A DNA stretch of 64,000 nt from Cohnella baijiui (GTDB lineage: Bacteria > Bacillota > Bacilli > Paenibacillales > Paenibacillaceae), in NCBI RefSeq assembly GCF_020731285.1, contig NZ_JAJFOW010000002.1, forward strand, positions 124,001-188,000, in the 5' to 3' direction. A program made the translations under genes and the position numbers. Below the pieces are notes generated by a model. It was not told the DNA's origin and searched no databases. It saw only the letters and a program-made list of their open reading frames with translations. Position 1 is the first letter of the stretch. Each line of letters starts with the position of its first letter. Below are positions 42,394 to 50,559 of the stretch, one piece after another.

Positions 42394-44073
42394 TTACGGT
42401 TGGCCCAGCTTCTGCTTCAGTTCCGCGTATTGCCGCGTGTATTCCGCTTCCAGCTTGCCCACGCCGAGCTGATCGGCCACCTTTTGGAAGCTGTTGAACG
42501 TCGATTCGAAGTTCGCGTCGGAGCTGGCGAATACGAGCTTGGTCACGTAGTCCTCCTTCAACGATTTGAGCTTCGCGGCGATCACCCCGAATTCGCCGGC
42601 GCTGTCGATCTTGAAGTTGAATTCGGGGAAAAACTTCATTTTGGGCGCCATCAGCTTGTCGTACGCGACCTTCTTCTCGTCCGAAGGGTCCCATTGGACG
42701 GCGTTGGCCACGGCCCAATTGTCGATCAGCAGAATCGGTTCGCCGAAGCCGACTTGGTTCCACGTCCCGTTCCAATCTTTGTTCAACGCGTCGGCGAAAG
42801 GCTTCGTCCGCGTCGGCTTGCCCTGCGAGAAATAGTCGTTCTGAACCGCTTGGTCGTAGTAAAAGTGCGGGCCGTCGGCTAACGTTTGGAAATCGTCCGC
42901 GTTTTTCCCCTCGACGCCGAGGAAGAAATCGACCTGCCCCTCCTTGGACGCCGCGTATTCGAGCAGCTTCATGGTACGCTCCGGATTTTTGTTGCTCTTC
43001 GGAATGACGAGCGCCATCCAGCCGGCGGGGACCGTCGCGTACATATAGGAGTCGAACGGCTGCAGCATCTCGAATTTCGTATTCGGATTGTCTTTGGGCG
43101 GGGCGGCGTTTTCCGCCGTCGCGTTGTAGGCCCAGACGATCGAATCGCCGGCGGCGACCTTCTGAGCCGTCACGTCGTTCGTATTGACGAACGACTCCTT
43201 GGTCAGCAAGCCTTTGCTCGCCATCCGGTATCCGAATTGAAGCATGTCCTTCCATTTCGGATCGCGGATCTCGTTCTTGACCTCGTTGCCGTCCACGTAG
43301 TAGGGCGCGATGCCGAACTGGGGAACGAACCAGCCCAAGTCGCCCGTATGCTGGCTCTTGTCGCCCAGGTACGGGATTTTGTCGGGATGGTTTTTCGCCA
43401 TCCGTTCCAACGCGTCGATGAATTTGTCAGGCGTGGACGTGTCCGGACGGCCGATCTCGTCGTAGTAGTCTTTCCGGACGACGAGCTGCGGCAGCCACAC
43501 GGGCGCGAGCCCGGCGTTTTTCTTCGCTTCGTCCAGATATTTCTCGGTCTGGTAGCCGGAGACGAGCTTATACGTCTTGCCGTCCTTCTCCTTGAAATTC
43601 GTCAACAGCTCGGGGCCGTACTGCTCGTTCAGAATTTGGCGCAGCTGAGGCGCGTAGCGGTCCATCAGCTCATCCATGTCGTACAAATAATTGCCGTCGA
43701 TCAACTGTTGCAGCATCTTGTTGCCGGCATCGACCACCATTACGTCGGGCAGACTGTTGCTGGCGATCATAAGCGCGATGTCCTTGCCGTCCCCGTCGTC
43801 CTGCACGGGCTTCTTGACCGTGAACCGGACGCCCGTCTTCTCCTCGATCCGCTTGGCGCCCGGTCCCGTCCAGTCGCTGTACCAGGCTCTGTCCGAATAC
43901 AGGCTTAGCGTCATCGGCGTGTCGGCCCCGCCCGGCGACGCCGAGGACGCAGTCGATCCCGACGTCGGCGTCGCGCCGCCGTTCGCGTCGTTTTGGCCTG
44001 CGCATCCCGCAAGCAAGGCCATTCCCATGCCGCAGGCGAGCAAGACGGACAAGCCCTTTGCCGATTTCCTCAT
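42394..44073 (-). CDS. LplA-type ABC transporter substrate-binding lipoprotein
   Basis: 559 residues, longer than standard sugar-binding proteins, as usual for the LplA group. Lipobox MALLAGCAGQ (Cys about 24), a short Gly/Ser-rich tether, then MTLSLYSDRAWYSDWTGPGA and IEEKTGVRFTVKKPVQDDGD, KDIALMIASNSLPDVMVVDA, typical of the group. It binds an oligosaccharide outside for the permeases at 44160 and 45080. Start ATG with GGGGAGGA. It is third in the operon, upstream of the GH101-like hydrolase. Confidence 0.9.
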   Translation of the reverse strand: MRKSAKGLSVLLACGMGMALLAGCAGQNDANGGATPTSGSTASSASPGGADTPMTLSLYSDRAWYSDWTGPGAKRIEEKTGVRFTVKKPVQDDGDGKDIALMIASNSLPDVMVVDAGNKMLQQLIDGNYLYDMDELMDRYAPQLRQILNEQYGPELLTNFKEKDGKTYKLVSGYQTEKYLDEAKKNAGLAPVWLPQLVVRKDYYDEIGRPDTSTPDKFIDALERMAKNHPDKIPYLGDKSQHTGDLGWFVPQFGIAPYYVDGNEVKNEIRDPKWKDMLQFGYRMASKGLLTKESFVNTNDVTAQKVAAGDSIVWAYNATAENAAPPKDNPNTKFEMLQPFDSYMYATVPAGWMALVIPKSNKNPERTMKLLEYAASKEGQVDFFLGVEGKNADDFQTLADGPHFYYDQAVQNDYFSQGKPTRTKPFADALNKDWNGTWNQVGFGEPILLIDNWAVANAVQWDPSDEKKVAYDKLMAPKMKFFPEFNFKIDSAGEFGVIAAKLKSLKEDYVTKLVFASSDANFESTFNSFQKVADQLGVGKLEAEYTRQYAELKQKLGQP

Positions 44074-44159
44074 TGTTTTGTTTCCTCCCCTGGTTTGTAC
44101 CTGTCATTTTATATCATCAGGCCCGCAAGCCTTTGATACCGTATCCGGAACGCCGGGCG

Positions 44160-45053
44160 CTACGCCTTGATCGCCCCGACCATCATGCCCTGCACGAAAT
44201 ATTTTTGAATGAACGGATAGACGATCGTGATCGGCAAAATGGTGACGATCAAGGTGGCGTATTTGATCGCCTGCAGCGTAGACAGCGGATCCGTCCGCAT
44301 GCCGGGGGACATATTTTTCATGTTCTCCATAATCGAGTTGTCCGACAGCATCCGCACGATGATCGTCGGCATCGTCCACAGGTTTTGGTTCGATACGTAA
44401 TAGGCGGAGGAAAACCAGTCGTTCCAATGGTTGACGGCCACGAACAGGGCGACGGTCGCCAGCACCGGCTTGGACAGCGGCAGGATGATCCTCGCGAAAA
44501 TATAGAACTCGCCGCCGCCGTCCACTTTTGCCGACTCCTCCAGCTCGGCGGGCATTTGCCGGAAAAAGGCCATAAACAGCAAGGCGTGATAAATGCTGAA
44601 CAGCGCGGGAACCAGATACACCCAGAACGTATTGAGCAGTCCCAGCTTCTGATAAAGCAAGTAATTCGGAATGAGCCCGCCGCCGAAATACATCGTGACC
44701 AGCCCGACGATCGAATATGCCTTTCGGAACATCAGCCGCTCTTTCGACAGCGCGTAAGCCGCGATCGCAGTGAACAGCACGCCGGAGACCGTGCCGAGCA
44801 CGGTGCGCGCGACCGTGACGAGGAACGATTGGAGCAGTTGATGGCTTTTGAATACGTAAGCGAAGTTCTCCAGCGTGAACTGCCGCGGAAACCAGTACAT
44901 CTTTCCGCCCGCCGCGTCGATCGGATCGTTGAGCGCGTAGATGAGCAAGTAATAGACCGGATACAAAGTCGCCAGCAGCGCGAGGACGGATACGGCCAGC
45001 ACGATCGCGTTTACGACCTTATCCTCCGTCGTCAGCCTCAAGTAAGCGTGCAT
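44160..45053 (-). CDS. Carbohydrate ABC transporter permease, LplC/YtcP type
   Basis: 297 residues, six membrane segments, with EAA loop ELEESAKVDGGGEFYIFARI. The N-terminus KVVNAIVLAVSVLALLATLY and the phrase IDAAGGKMYWFPRQFTLENF are typical of the LplC/YtcP branch. It pairs with the permease at 45080-46021, 26 bp upstream. Confidence 0.92.
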   Translation of the reverse strand: MHAYLRLTTEDKVVNAIVLAVSVLALLATLYPVYYLLIYALNDPIDAAGGKMYWFPRQFTLENFAYVFKSHQLLQSFLVTVARTVLGTVSGVLFTAIAAYALSKERLMFRKAYSIVGLVTMYFGGGLIPNYLLYQKLGLLNTFWVYLVPALFSIYHALLFMAFFRQMPAELEESAKVDGGGEFYIFARIILPLSKPVLATVALFVAVNHWNDWFSSAYYVSNQNLWTMPTIIVRMLSDNSIMENMKNMSPGMRTDPLSTLQAIKYATLIVTILPITIVYPFIQKYFVQGMMVGAIKA

Positions 45054-45079
45054 TGGAAGTCATCCCCGTTCGGCTTGAT

Positions 45080-46021
45080 TTAAAACAGCCGGTTGCCGGA
45101 CACCCTGCCGGAAAACCAGTTGGCGATCAGCACCAGCAAAATGGCCATGACCGATTGGAAAAAGCTGACGGCCGTCGCATAGGAGTAGCGGGTCAGCTCC
45201 AGCCCCATCTGCAGCGAGTAATACTCGATCACGTAAGACGTCTCTTTGTTGAAAGAATTGCCAAGCAGCACCGATTGATCCAGATTGCCGTTAAACAGCG
45301 TCCCGATATTCAGGATGAACAGGATCGAGAACAACGGGATCAGCTGGGGCAGCGTAATGCGAACGATCCGTTGGATCCGCCCCGCTCCGTCCATCTTGGC
45401 CGCCTCGTACAGGTCCGGGTTGATGCCGGAGATGGCCGCCAGATAGATGATGGCCCCCCAGCCGACGCCCTTCCAGATGCCGATCAGGACGGACAAGGGC
45501 CGGAACAGCCCCGGCTCCGTCCAGAACTCGATCGGATGCCGGACCAGATGCAGCAGGAGCAGCGACTGGTTCACCATCCCCTTCGGGTCCAGCAGAAAAA
45601 TCCACATCGAAGCCACCATGGCGAACGAGATAAAGTTGGGCAGGTAGCTGCTCGTCTGCACCAGCTTTTTGAACCGCAAAAACGGAATTTCGTTCACGAT
45701 CAGCGCGAACAACAGCGGCGCCGGAAACACGATCAGCATGTTCAGCAAGCTCAGGATGACCGTATTTTTCATCGCCATATAAAAGCTTGCGTCCGAGAAC
45801 ATTTCGGTGAAATTCGCAAGACCGACAAACCGGCTTCCGAACAAGCCCGACGAAAGGTCGAATGCCTGAAACGCGATCAGGTTGCCGGCGATCGGAATGT
45901 AGGCGAAAATCAGCAAAAACAGCATGCACGGCCAAATCATCAACTGCAGCGGCAGCTGCGACCGGAACGCCCGGAATGTCGATGGACGGCTTCGCGTTCG
46001 TCTCTTCTCCGCTCCAAACAT
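45080..46021 (-). CDS. Carbohydrate ABC transporter permease, LplB type
   Basis: 313 residues from ATG 46019-46021 (MFGAEKRRTR) with GGGAGGG upstream; the longer frame to 46054 has no such site. Six membrane segments, EAA loop DLYEAAKMDGAGRIQRIVRI, and the LplB-specific words LLDPKGMVNQSLLLLHL and ETSYVIEYYSLQMGLELTRY. First gene of the operon 46021-40324. The leader carries the same 21-bp-phased repeat (46078-46104) as the promoter of the YesN/YesM system next to it. Confidence 0.92.
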   Translation of the reverse strand: MFGAEKRRTRSRPSTFRAFRSQLPLQLMIWPCMLFLLIFAYIPIAGNLIAFQAFDLSSGLFGSRFVGLANFTEMFSDASFYMAMKNTVILSLLNMLIVFPAPLLFALIVNEIPFLRFKKLVQTSSYLPNFISFAMVASMWIFLLDPKGMVNQSLLLLHLVRHPIEFWTEPGLFRPLSVLIGIWKGVGWGAIIYLAAISGINPDLYEAAKMDGAGRIQRIVRITLPQLIPLFSILFILNIGTLFNGNLDQSVLLGNSFNKETSYVIEYYSLQMGLELTRYSYATAVSFFQSVMAILLVLIANWFSGRVSGNRLF

Positions 46022-46077
46022 CGTTTCTTCCCTCCCTGCCCATGAGCATAACACCCGGACTGCGGCGCCCGATACGA

Positions 46078-46104
46078 GACAGGTCTAAGGTTTACTGTTA
46101 CAAA
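46078..46104 (-). promoter_or_regulatory. YesN-type operator of the Lpl transporter operon
   Basis: On the minus strand TTTGTA (46099-46104) and CCTGTC (46078-46083) are 21 bp apart, with CAGTAAAC between them. The arrangement and the CAGTAAAC core are the same as at 49664-49690, and a TATGCT -10 follows 26 bp later in both. Confidence 0.68.
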
Positions 46105-46136
46105 TCTAAGCGATTGCCCGCGCCTTGCTATGCGAC

Positions 46137-46163
46137 AAAAAAAGCCTCCATCGGGAGGCTTTT
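46137..46163 (-). terminator. Intrinsic terminator of the YesN/YesM operon
   Basis: On the minus strand GCCTCC pairs with GGAGGC around a 4-base loop and is followed by TTTTTTT (46137-46143), 30 bp after the kinase stop. It separates the two-component genes from the transporter operon. Confidence 0.88.
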
Positions 46164-46192
46164 CAGAAACGGCCGAGCAGCGGTTTTCGCGT

Positions 46193-47983
46193 TTACTCCT
46201 CCATCCCCGCCCGTTCCGTATCGGGCAAGATCGGATGAAGCAGCACGACCGTCGTTCCCTTCCCCGGGCGGCTGACGACCTCGAGCCCGTAAGGCGCCCC
46301 GAAATAGTGCTGCAAACGTTCATGAACGTTGAGCAGCCCAAGACCGCCTTCCCGCTCCTGCCGGAACGCGGCGTCCGGATCGAGGAGGCGGATCCGGATG
46401 TCTTCCGGAATGCCGGGGCCGTTGTCGGAGACGCACAGCGCGATTTTCCCTTCCTCCAGGCTCCCCTGGATCACGATCATGCCTTCGTCCCCCTTGTCCG
46501 CGATGCCGTGCCGGATCGCGTTCTCCACGAGCGGCTGCAGCACGAGGCGCATGAGCGGCAAGTCCAGCAGCTCGTCCTCCACCCGGAACATCACCGGAAT
46601 AGGACCGTCCCGACGTGCCGTCTCGATGCGCAAATACGAGCGGAGCAGCTCCAGCTCGCGGCGAACGGTCGTGAGCGCCCGGCCCCGGTTCAGCGTCAGG
46701 CGGAATAGTGACGCCAGGGAGCTCGCGAGCTCGCCGATGTCGCCGGCGTCGCGAGCTTCCGCTTTCCAGCGGATCGTATCCAGCGTGTTGTACAGAAAAT
46801 GCGGATTGATCTGGTAGTTCAGCACCTCGAATTCGAGCTGCTTTTTTCGCTTCTCGGACGCCTTCGTTTCCCGCAGCAGCCGTTGAATTTCCCGGATCAT
46901 GTTATACATCCCGCGGTACAGCCAGCCGATCTCGTCCCGCCTTCCGGCGAACCGCGACTCGACGACGGCCGCTTCGCCGAATCGGTGGCGCACCGCCGCG
47001 CGCATCTCCCGGACGAGGGAGGAGATCGGATTCGTATAGGTCACCGTAATGTACGCGGCGAGGGAAATGGACAGCAGGAAATAGAACAGCAGGAAGGTAT
47101 AGTTCAGCCGGCTCAGGACGGAGACGGGATTGTCCAAGTCCTTGACGGGCGTAATGCTGACCAGCTTCAGCTCGTCGTCCTTCAGGGTCGTGACGCTGAC
47201 GAGCGATTTCCGGCCGCCGTACGTCAAGGTCGTCGACGCATCGGCGCGGCCAAGCGCCCGGATCAGCCCCGCTTCGAGCACCGTATCGTCGTACTTGCCC
47301 TTCGTCGAATAGACGAGCCGGTTGTCCTTCGTCAGCAGCAGAAGAAGCTGGTTCGGGAATTGCTTCACCGGGTAGATGAAGTCGGCCAGCACGGACGGGC
47401 GAATATCCATGACGACGACGCCGAGCGGTTCGTACGTCTTCAGGCTGTGCAGCCGCTTGACGCTGCCCAGCGTCGGTTCGAGAATGACCCCCGGCAGCTC
47501 GGCGGGTTCGAATACCTTCCAGTACGACCGGCCGCTCGTCACGATTTCGCGATACCACGGCTGCGCGCCCACGTCCGACATGCCGTACACGGAACGCATG
47601 TACGTCGGCATCGCGTACGGATCGAGCGGCAGGACGCGGATTTTGAACAAGGCGTTGGAGTAGTTGATGTCGTCCACGAAAGAGAGTAGCTCGTCCGTGA
47701 AGACGATCTCGTCCGACCGCAGACGTTTGCCCTTGCTCATCAGCCGCTGCATGTCGTCGGACGCCATCAGCTTGTCCTGCTCTTTCTCCACGTAGCGGAA
47801 GTAGTAATTCAAATTTTTCCCCGTCAGGACGACGGCGTCCAGATTCGTGCTTCGGATCGTCTTCTCGGATTTGGACAGCGCGATATATCCGACCAGCAGA
47901 AACGGTACGACGATCAGAATGAAAAAAACGAACAGGACCCGATAACGCATGGACAGCCGGTTCCAGCGCAGCCGCTCATTCAT
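46193..47983 (-). CDS. YesM-type sensor histidine kinase
   Basis: 596 residues. One membrane segment near the N-terminus (VLFVFFILIVVPFLLVGYIA), an extracellular dCache-like domain to about residue 295, a second membrane segment (FLLFYFLLSISLAAYITVTY), a HAMP linker, then the His_kinase domain with phospho-acceptor His in NYQINPHFLYNTLDTIR (about 392) and the ATPase domain (RLVLQPLVENAIRHGI, VSDNGPGIP). The ATG overlaps the end of the response regulator gene (47976-49598). It should sense an extracellular sugar and phosphorylate that regulator. Confidence 0.92.
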   Translation of the reverse strand: MNERLRWNRLSMRYRVLFVFFILIVVPFLLVGYIALSKSEKTIRSTNLDAVVLTGKNLNYYFRYVEKEQDKLMASDDMQRLMSKGKRLRSDEIVFTDELLSFVDDINYSNALFKIRVLPLDPYAMPTYMRSVYGMSDVGAQPWYREIVTSGRSYWKVFEPAELPGVILEPTLGSVKRLHSLKTYEPLGVVVMDIRPSVLADFIYPVKQFPNQLLLLLTKDNRLVYSTKGKYDDTVLEAGLIRALGRADASTTLTYGGRKSLVSVTTLKDDELKLVSITPVKDLDNPVSVLSRLNYTFLLFYFLLSISLAAYITVTYTNPISSLVREMRAAVRHRFGEAAVVESRFAGRRDEIGWLYRGMYNMIREIQRLLRETKASEKRKKQLEFEVLNYQINPHFLYNTLDTIRWKAEARDAGDIGELASSLASLFRLTLNRGRALTTVRRELELLRSYLRIETARRDGPIPVMFRVEDELLDLPLMRLVLQPLVENAIRHGIADKGDEGMIVIQGSLEEGKIALCVSDNGPGIPEDIRIRLLDPDAAFRQEREGGLGLLNVHERLQHYFGAPYGLEVVSRPGKGTTVVLLHPILPDTERAGMEE

Positions 47984-49598
47984 CCGTCCGGATTCCTTTC
48001 TGATTGCGATATTCCTTCGGCGTCAGGCCCGTCGTCCTGCGGAACAGCCGGGAGAAATAAACGGCGTCCCGGTACCCGACCAGGCCGCCGATCTGATACA
48101 CCTTCAGGCCGACGTCTTGCAGCAGCTCCTTGGCTTTCTCCATCCTCAGCCGGGTGATGTAGTCCAGCACGGTGGAGCCGTGATGCTTTTTGAACAGCGT
48201 GCTGAGCCATTCCGGCGTGACGTACGCCTGCTCGGCAATCGCCTGCACGGTGAGCGGCTCGGTGAAGTGATCCCTTATATACCGTTCGGCCGCCAGCAGC
48301 ACTTGGTTCCGCGGCGTCCCGCGCAGCTCCTCGTTCACCTGCAGCAGCTCCCCGGCCACGAACGCATGCAGCGCCTCCACCGTGTCGTATGCCTGCACGC
48401 GCTCCCACAGCTCCAGCGGGTTGCGGCGCCAGCGTTCCTCTTTCCACCCCGATTTGCGCGCCGCTTCGAATACGTCCAGCAGCCACTCGAACGCCCGGTG
48501 GTGCAAATCCCGCAGCTTGCCGACGTTCCACTCCCGAACGAGCAACGGGAATTGCGCCGTCGCTTCCGACACGTCTCCAGCATCGCCGTGCTTCAGCAGA
48601 TCGACCAGCGCCTGCGCGCCCGACAGCATATCGACTTCCCGGAACGCCTCCGCGTCTTCTTCCTCCCCGGAACCGTACAGGCGAATGCGCTCCAGCCGCT
48701 CCAGCGCCTTGCGGTACAGGACGCCCGGCGTTTCGTTCTCCTCGCCTTCGACGAACGCGATGCTGACGCCGACTTTGACGTACGTCCGCATGCGACTCCT
48801 CAGCACCGGTTCCCATTCGTCCAGCCGGATCCTGGCGTCGCGACTCCCGCCGGGAGACTCGCCAAAGACGACGATCCACCGGTCGTGGCGGGCCGAGCGG
48901 AACCGGACATAGGGTCCCGTCGTCCTGGCGTATTCGTACAAGGAATATTCCAGCACGTTGCCGATGGCGAAGCTGACGAGACCCGGATCGGCAGCTTGCT
49001 CGCGGGAAGATGCGACCCGCAGATTGTCCGCTTCGAGCACCATCAGAACGAGCGGACCGGTCGTCAGCCAGATCAGATCGTGCGTTTGCAGTTCCTTGCA
49101 CAGCTGCGCCGACGGCTCTCCGCCCGAGGGCGCTTCGACCGTCCGCTGGAGGAGCTCCTCCTTCAGCTTCGGCATCGCATGCTCCATCAAACGCAAGCTT
49201 TCGAACTGCCGGTCCTCCTCTTCCAGCCGGGCGATCGCCCGACCCGCCACCTGGGCCAGCTCGGCCATGTCGACCGGCTTGAGTAAATAATCGACGACGC
49301 CGTATGCCATCGCCGCCCGCGCATATTGAAAATCGTCGTAACCGCTTAGAATCATCACTTTTCCTTGAAACGACAACGTATCGTAAAGCTCCCGAATGAA
49401 TTCGATGCCCGACATTTTCTTCATGCGGATGTCCGTCAGCACCAGCCGAATGCCCGGTTCCTCGCGGATCCGCTCCAGGGCGGATACGCCGTCGTCCGCT
49501 TCCAGGACGCGATCGACCCCCAGCTCTCGCCACACCGAATGGCGGACCAGACCTCCGCGGATGTTCGGTTCGTCTTCCACGATCAATACGGCATACAC
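47976..49598 (-). CDS. YesN-type response regulator with AraC output domain
   Basis: 540 residues from GTG 49596-49598 with AAGGAGGA. The receiver domain spans 1-120 with phospho-acceptor Asp in RLVLTDIRMKKMSGIEFI (about 55) and Lys in YLLKPVDMAELA. A long middle region follows, then the AraC domain at about 435-540 (VQAIAEQAYVTPEWLSTLFK, GLTPKEYRNQK). Overlaps the kinase gene by 8 bp. The operon promoter contains TTTGTC direct repeats 21 bp apart (49664-49690) and a related site lies before the transporter operon, so it probably activates both. Confidence 0.92.
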   Translation of the reverse strand: MYAVLIVEDEPNIRGGLVRHSVWRELGVDRVLEADDGVSALERIREEPGIRLVLTDIRMKKMSGIEFIRELYDTLSFQGKVMILSGYDDFQYARAAMAYGVVDYLLKPVDMAELAQVAGRAIARLEEEDRQFESLRLMEHAMPKLKEELLQRTVEAPSGGEPSAQLCKELQTHDLIWLTTGPLVLMVLEADNLRVASSREQAADPGLVSFAIGNVLEYSLYEYARTTGPYVRFRSARHDRWIVVFGESPGGSRDARIRLDEWEPVLRSRMRTYVKVGVSIAFVEGEENETPGVLYRKALERLERIRLYGSGEEEDAEAFREVDMLSGAQALVDLLKHGDAGDVSEATAQFPLLVREWNVGKLRDLHHRAFEWLLDVFEAARKSGWKEERWRRNPLELWERVQAYDTVEALHAFVAGELLQVNEELRGTPRNQVLLAAERYIRDHFTEPLTVQAIAEQAYVTPEWLSTLFKKHHGSTVLDYITRLRMEKAKELLQDVGLKVYQIGGLVGYRDAVYFSRLFRRTTGLTPKEYRNQKGIRTDE

Positions 49599-49663
49599 GG
49601 CAGCGTCCTCCTTCCCGGTCCCTCTCCACCCAGCATAGCATCCGCGACGGGGGGCACCTATTA

Positions 49664-49690
49664 GACAAATTTAAAGTTTACTGGGACAAA
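49664..49690 (-). promoter_or_regulatory. YesN-type operator of its own operon
   Basis: On the minus strand TTTGTC at 49685-49690 and at 49664-49669 are exactly 21 bp apart with CAGTAAAC between. A TATGCT -10 lies 25 bp downstream. The match with 46078-46104 extends over about 33 bp. Confidence 0.7.
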
Positions 49691-49716
49691 TGCCAAGTCG
49701 GATGCCGCCGGAAACG

Positions 49717-49757
49717 AAAAAGAACTTCAAGGCCGGAGGCGTCTTTGAAGTTCTTTT
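49717..49757. terminator. Bidirectional terminator without an adjoining coding gene
   Basis: AAAAGAACTTCAA (49718-49730) pairs with TTGAAGTTCTTTT (49745-49757), 13 bp, with T-runs on both strands. No coding gene ends here on either strand; the upstream minus-strand DNA has a TATAAT at 49859-49864. Confidence 0.75.
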
Positions 49758-49864
49758 CCCCGCGTGAGCCGCTACGCTTTCACTTGCTTCAGGTTGCGCA
49801 CCGCGTAAATCGCGACCCGGGATCGGCTCACTCCTTCGCGGAGGCGGTTTGTCCATTCATTATA
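49758..49864 (-). ncRNA. Candidate small transcript divergent from the Rrf2 gene
   Basis: A perfect TATAAT (minus strand, 49859-49864) lacks a clear -35. About 100 bp of DNA follow up to the terminator at 49717-49757. Frames inside it are at most 61 residues and lack spaced ribosome binding sites; GAAGGAGTG occurs but the GTG touches it. It could be a small RNA or contain a very short peptide. Confidence 0.3.
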
Positions 49865-49938
49865 CTAAATTTTGCTTTCGACCACGCACGAATGTCGGCA
49901 TGCACGCGGCTTGACCGGCGGAAGTCGAATCGTTTACG

Positions 49939-49959
49939 ATGGACATCACAAATCTATAA
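49939..49959 (+). promoter_or_regulatory. Rrf2 autoregulatory operator and promoter
   Basis: ATGGACATCA then CAAATCTATAA, matching 39840-39860 at 19 of 21 positions. TATAAT (49955-49960) and TTTACG (49933-49938) form a promoter with a 16-bp spacer that the site fills. Confidence 0.68.
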
Positions 49960-49990
49960 TTAACGTTTTTTGCGGAAGGAGGAGCGGTTC

Positions 49991-50476
49991 ATGCAGTATT
50001 CCAAAAGCACGGATTATGCGCTGCACGCCTTGCTTCATTTGGCTAACGCGAATCGTCCGCACCATATCGGCATCAAGGAATTGGCTTCGACGCTCGGCGT
50101 TTCGGAAAGCTATCTGTCCAAGATCATGTCCAAGCTGAGGCAGGACGGCATCGTGCGCGCGGTTCCGGGGGTGAACGGCGGATACGAGCTGGCGCGGCCT
50201 GCCGATCGGATTACCTTTTTGGACGTGGTTCAAGTGATCGAAGGAAGACAGCCGTTGTTCGAATGCTCCAACGCCGGCTCTCGGCAGCACCGGCTGCTCG
50301 CCGAAGAGGAAGCCGGGCATCCGCATCCGGACCGTCCCGAGGAAAACGTATGCTTGGTCGAAAAGGTCATGGACGGCGCGGAACAACATTTGTACGCTTA
50401 TTTGCGGCAGCACACGATCCAGTCCGTATTGGACGAGGCTTCCCGGCGCCGCAGCCGGGAAGCCAGCAAGAAGTGA
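49991..50476 (+). CDS. Rrf2-family transcriptional regulator
   Basis: 161 residues from ATG 49991 with AAGGAGGAG upstream; the longer frame to 49970 starts inside that site. The winged helix-turn-helix is complete: MQYSKSTDYALHALLHLA, GIKELASTLGVSESYLSKIM, SKLRQDGIVRAVPGVNGGYE, LARPADRITFLDVVQVIEG. Cys occurs in LFECSNAG and in ENVCLVEKVM, fewer than the three-Cys cluster of IscR/NsrR, so thiol sensing is more likely than an iron-sulfur cluster. It probably represses itself and the thioredoxin-reductase-like gene at 38898, 10 kb away, through a shared 21-bp operator. Confidence 0.9.
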   Translation: MQYSKSTDYALHALLHLANANRPHHIGIKELASTLGVSESYLSKIMSKLRQDGIVRAVPGVNGGYELARPADRITFLDVVQVIEGRQPLFECSNAGSRQHRLLAEEEAGHPHPDRPEENVCLVEKVMDGAEQHLYAYLRQHTIQSVLDEASRRRSREASKK

Positions 50477-50498
50477 AAGGCTTCTTGCGCTTGTAAAC

Positions 50499-50543
50499 GT
50501 CAAAAAGGTTGAGCAGCCTGTATCAGCCGCTCAACCTTTTGAC
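50499..50543. terminator. Bidirectional terminator between Rrf2 and PL8 genes
   Basis: GTCAAAAAGGTTGAGC and GCTCAACCTTTTGAC (50529-50543) pair with one bulged A around a 14-base loop. It lies 22 bp after the Rrf2 stop and 17 bp after the PL8 stop. Confidence 0.78.
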
Positions 50544-50559
50544 GATCGACTATTTCTTT

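Noticed and set aside
49671..49856. 61-codon minus-strand ORF beside the Rrf2 gene
   Set aside because: Starts at the presumed transcription start without a ribosome binding site and crosses the bidirectional terminator and the YesN operator.
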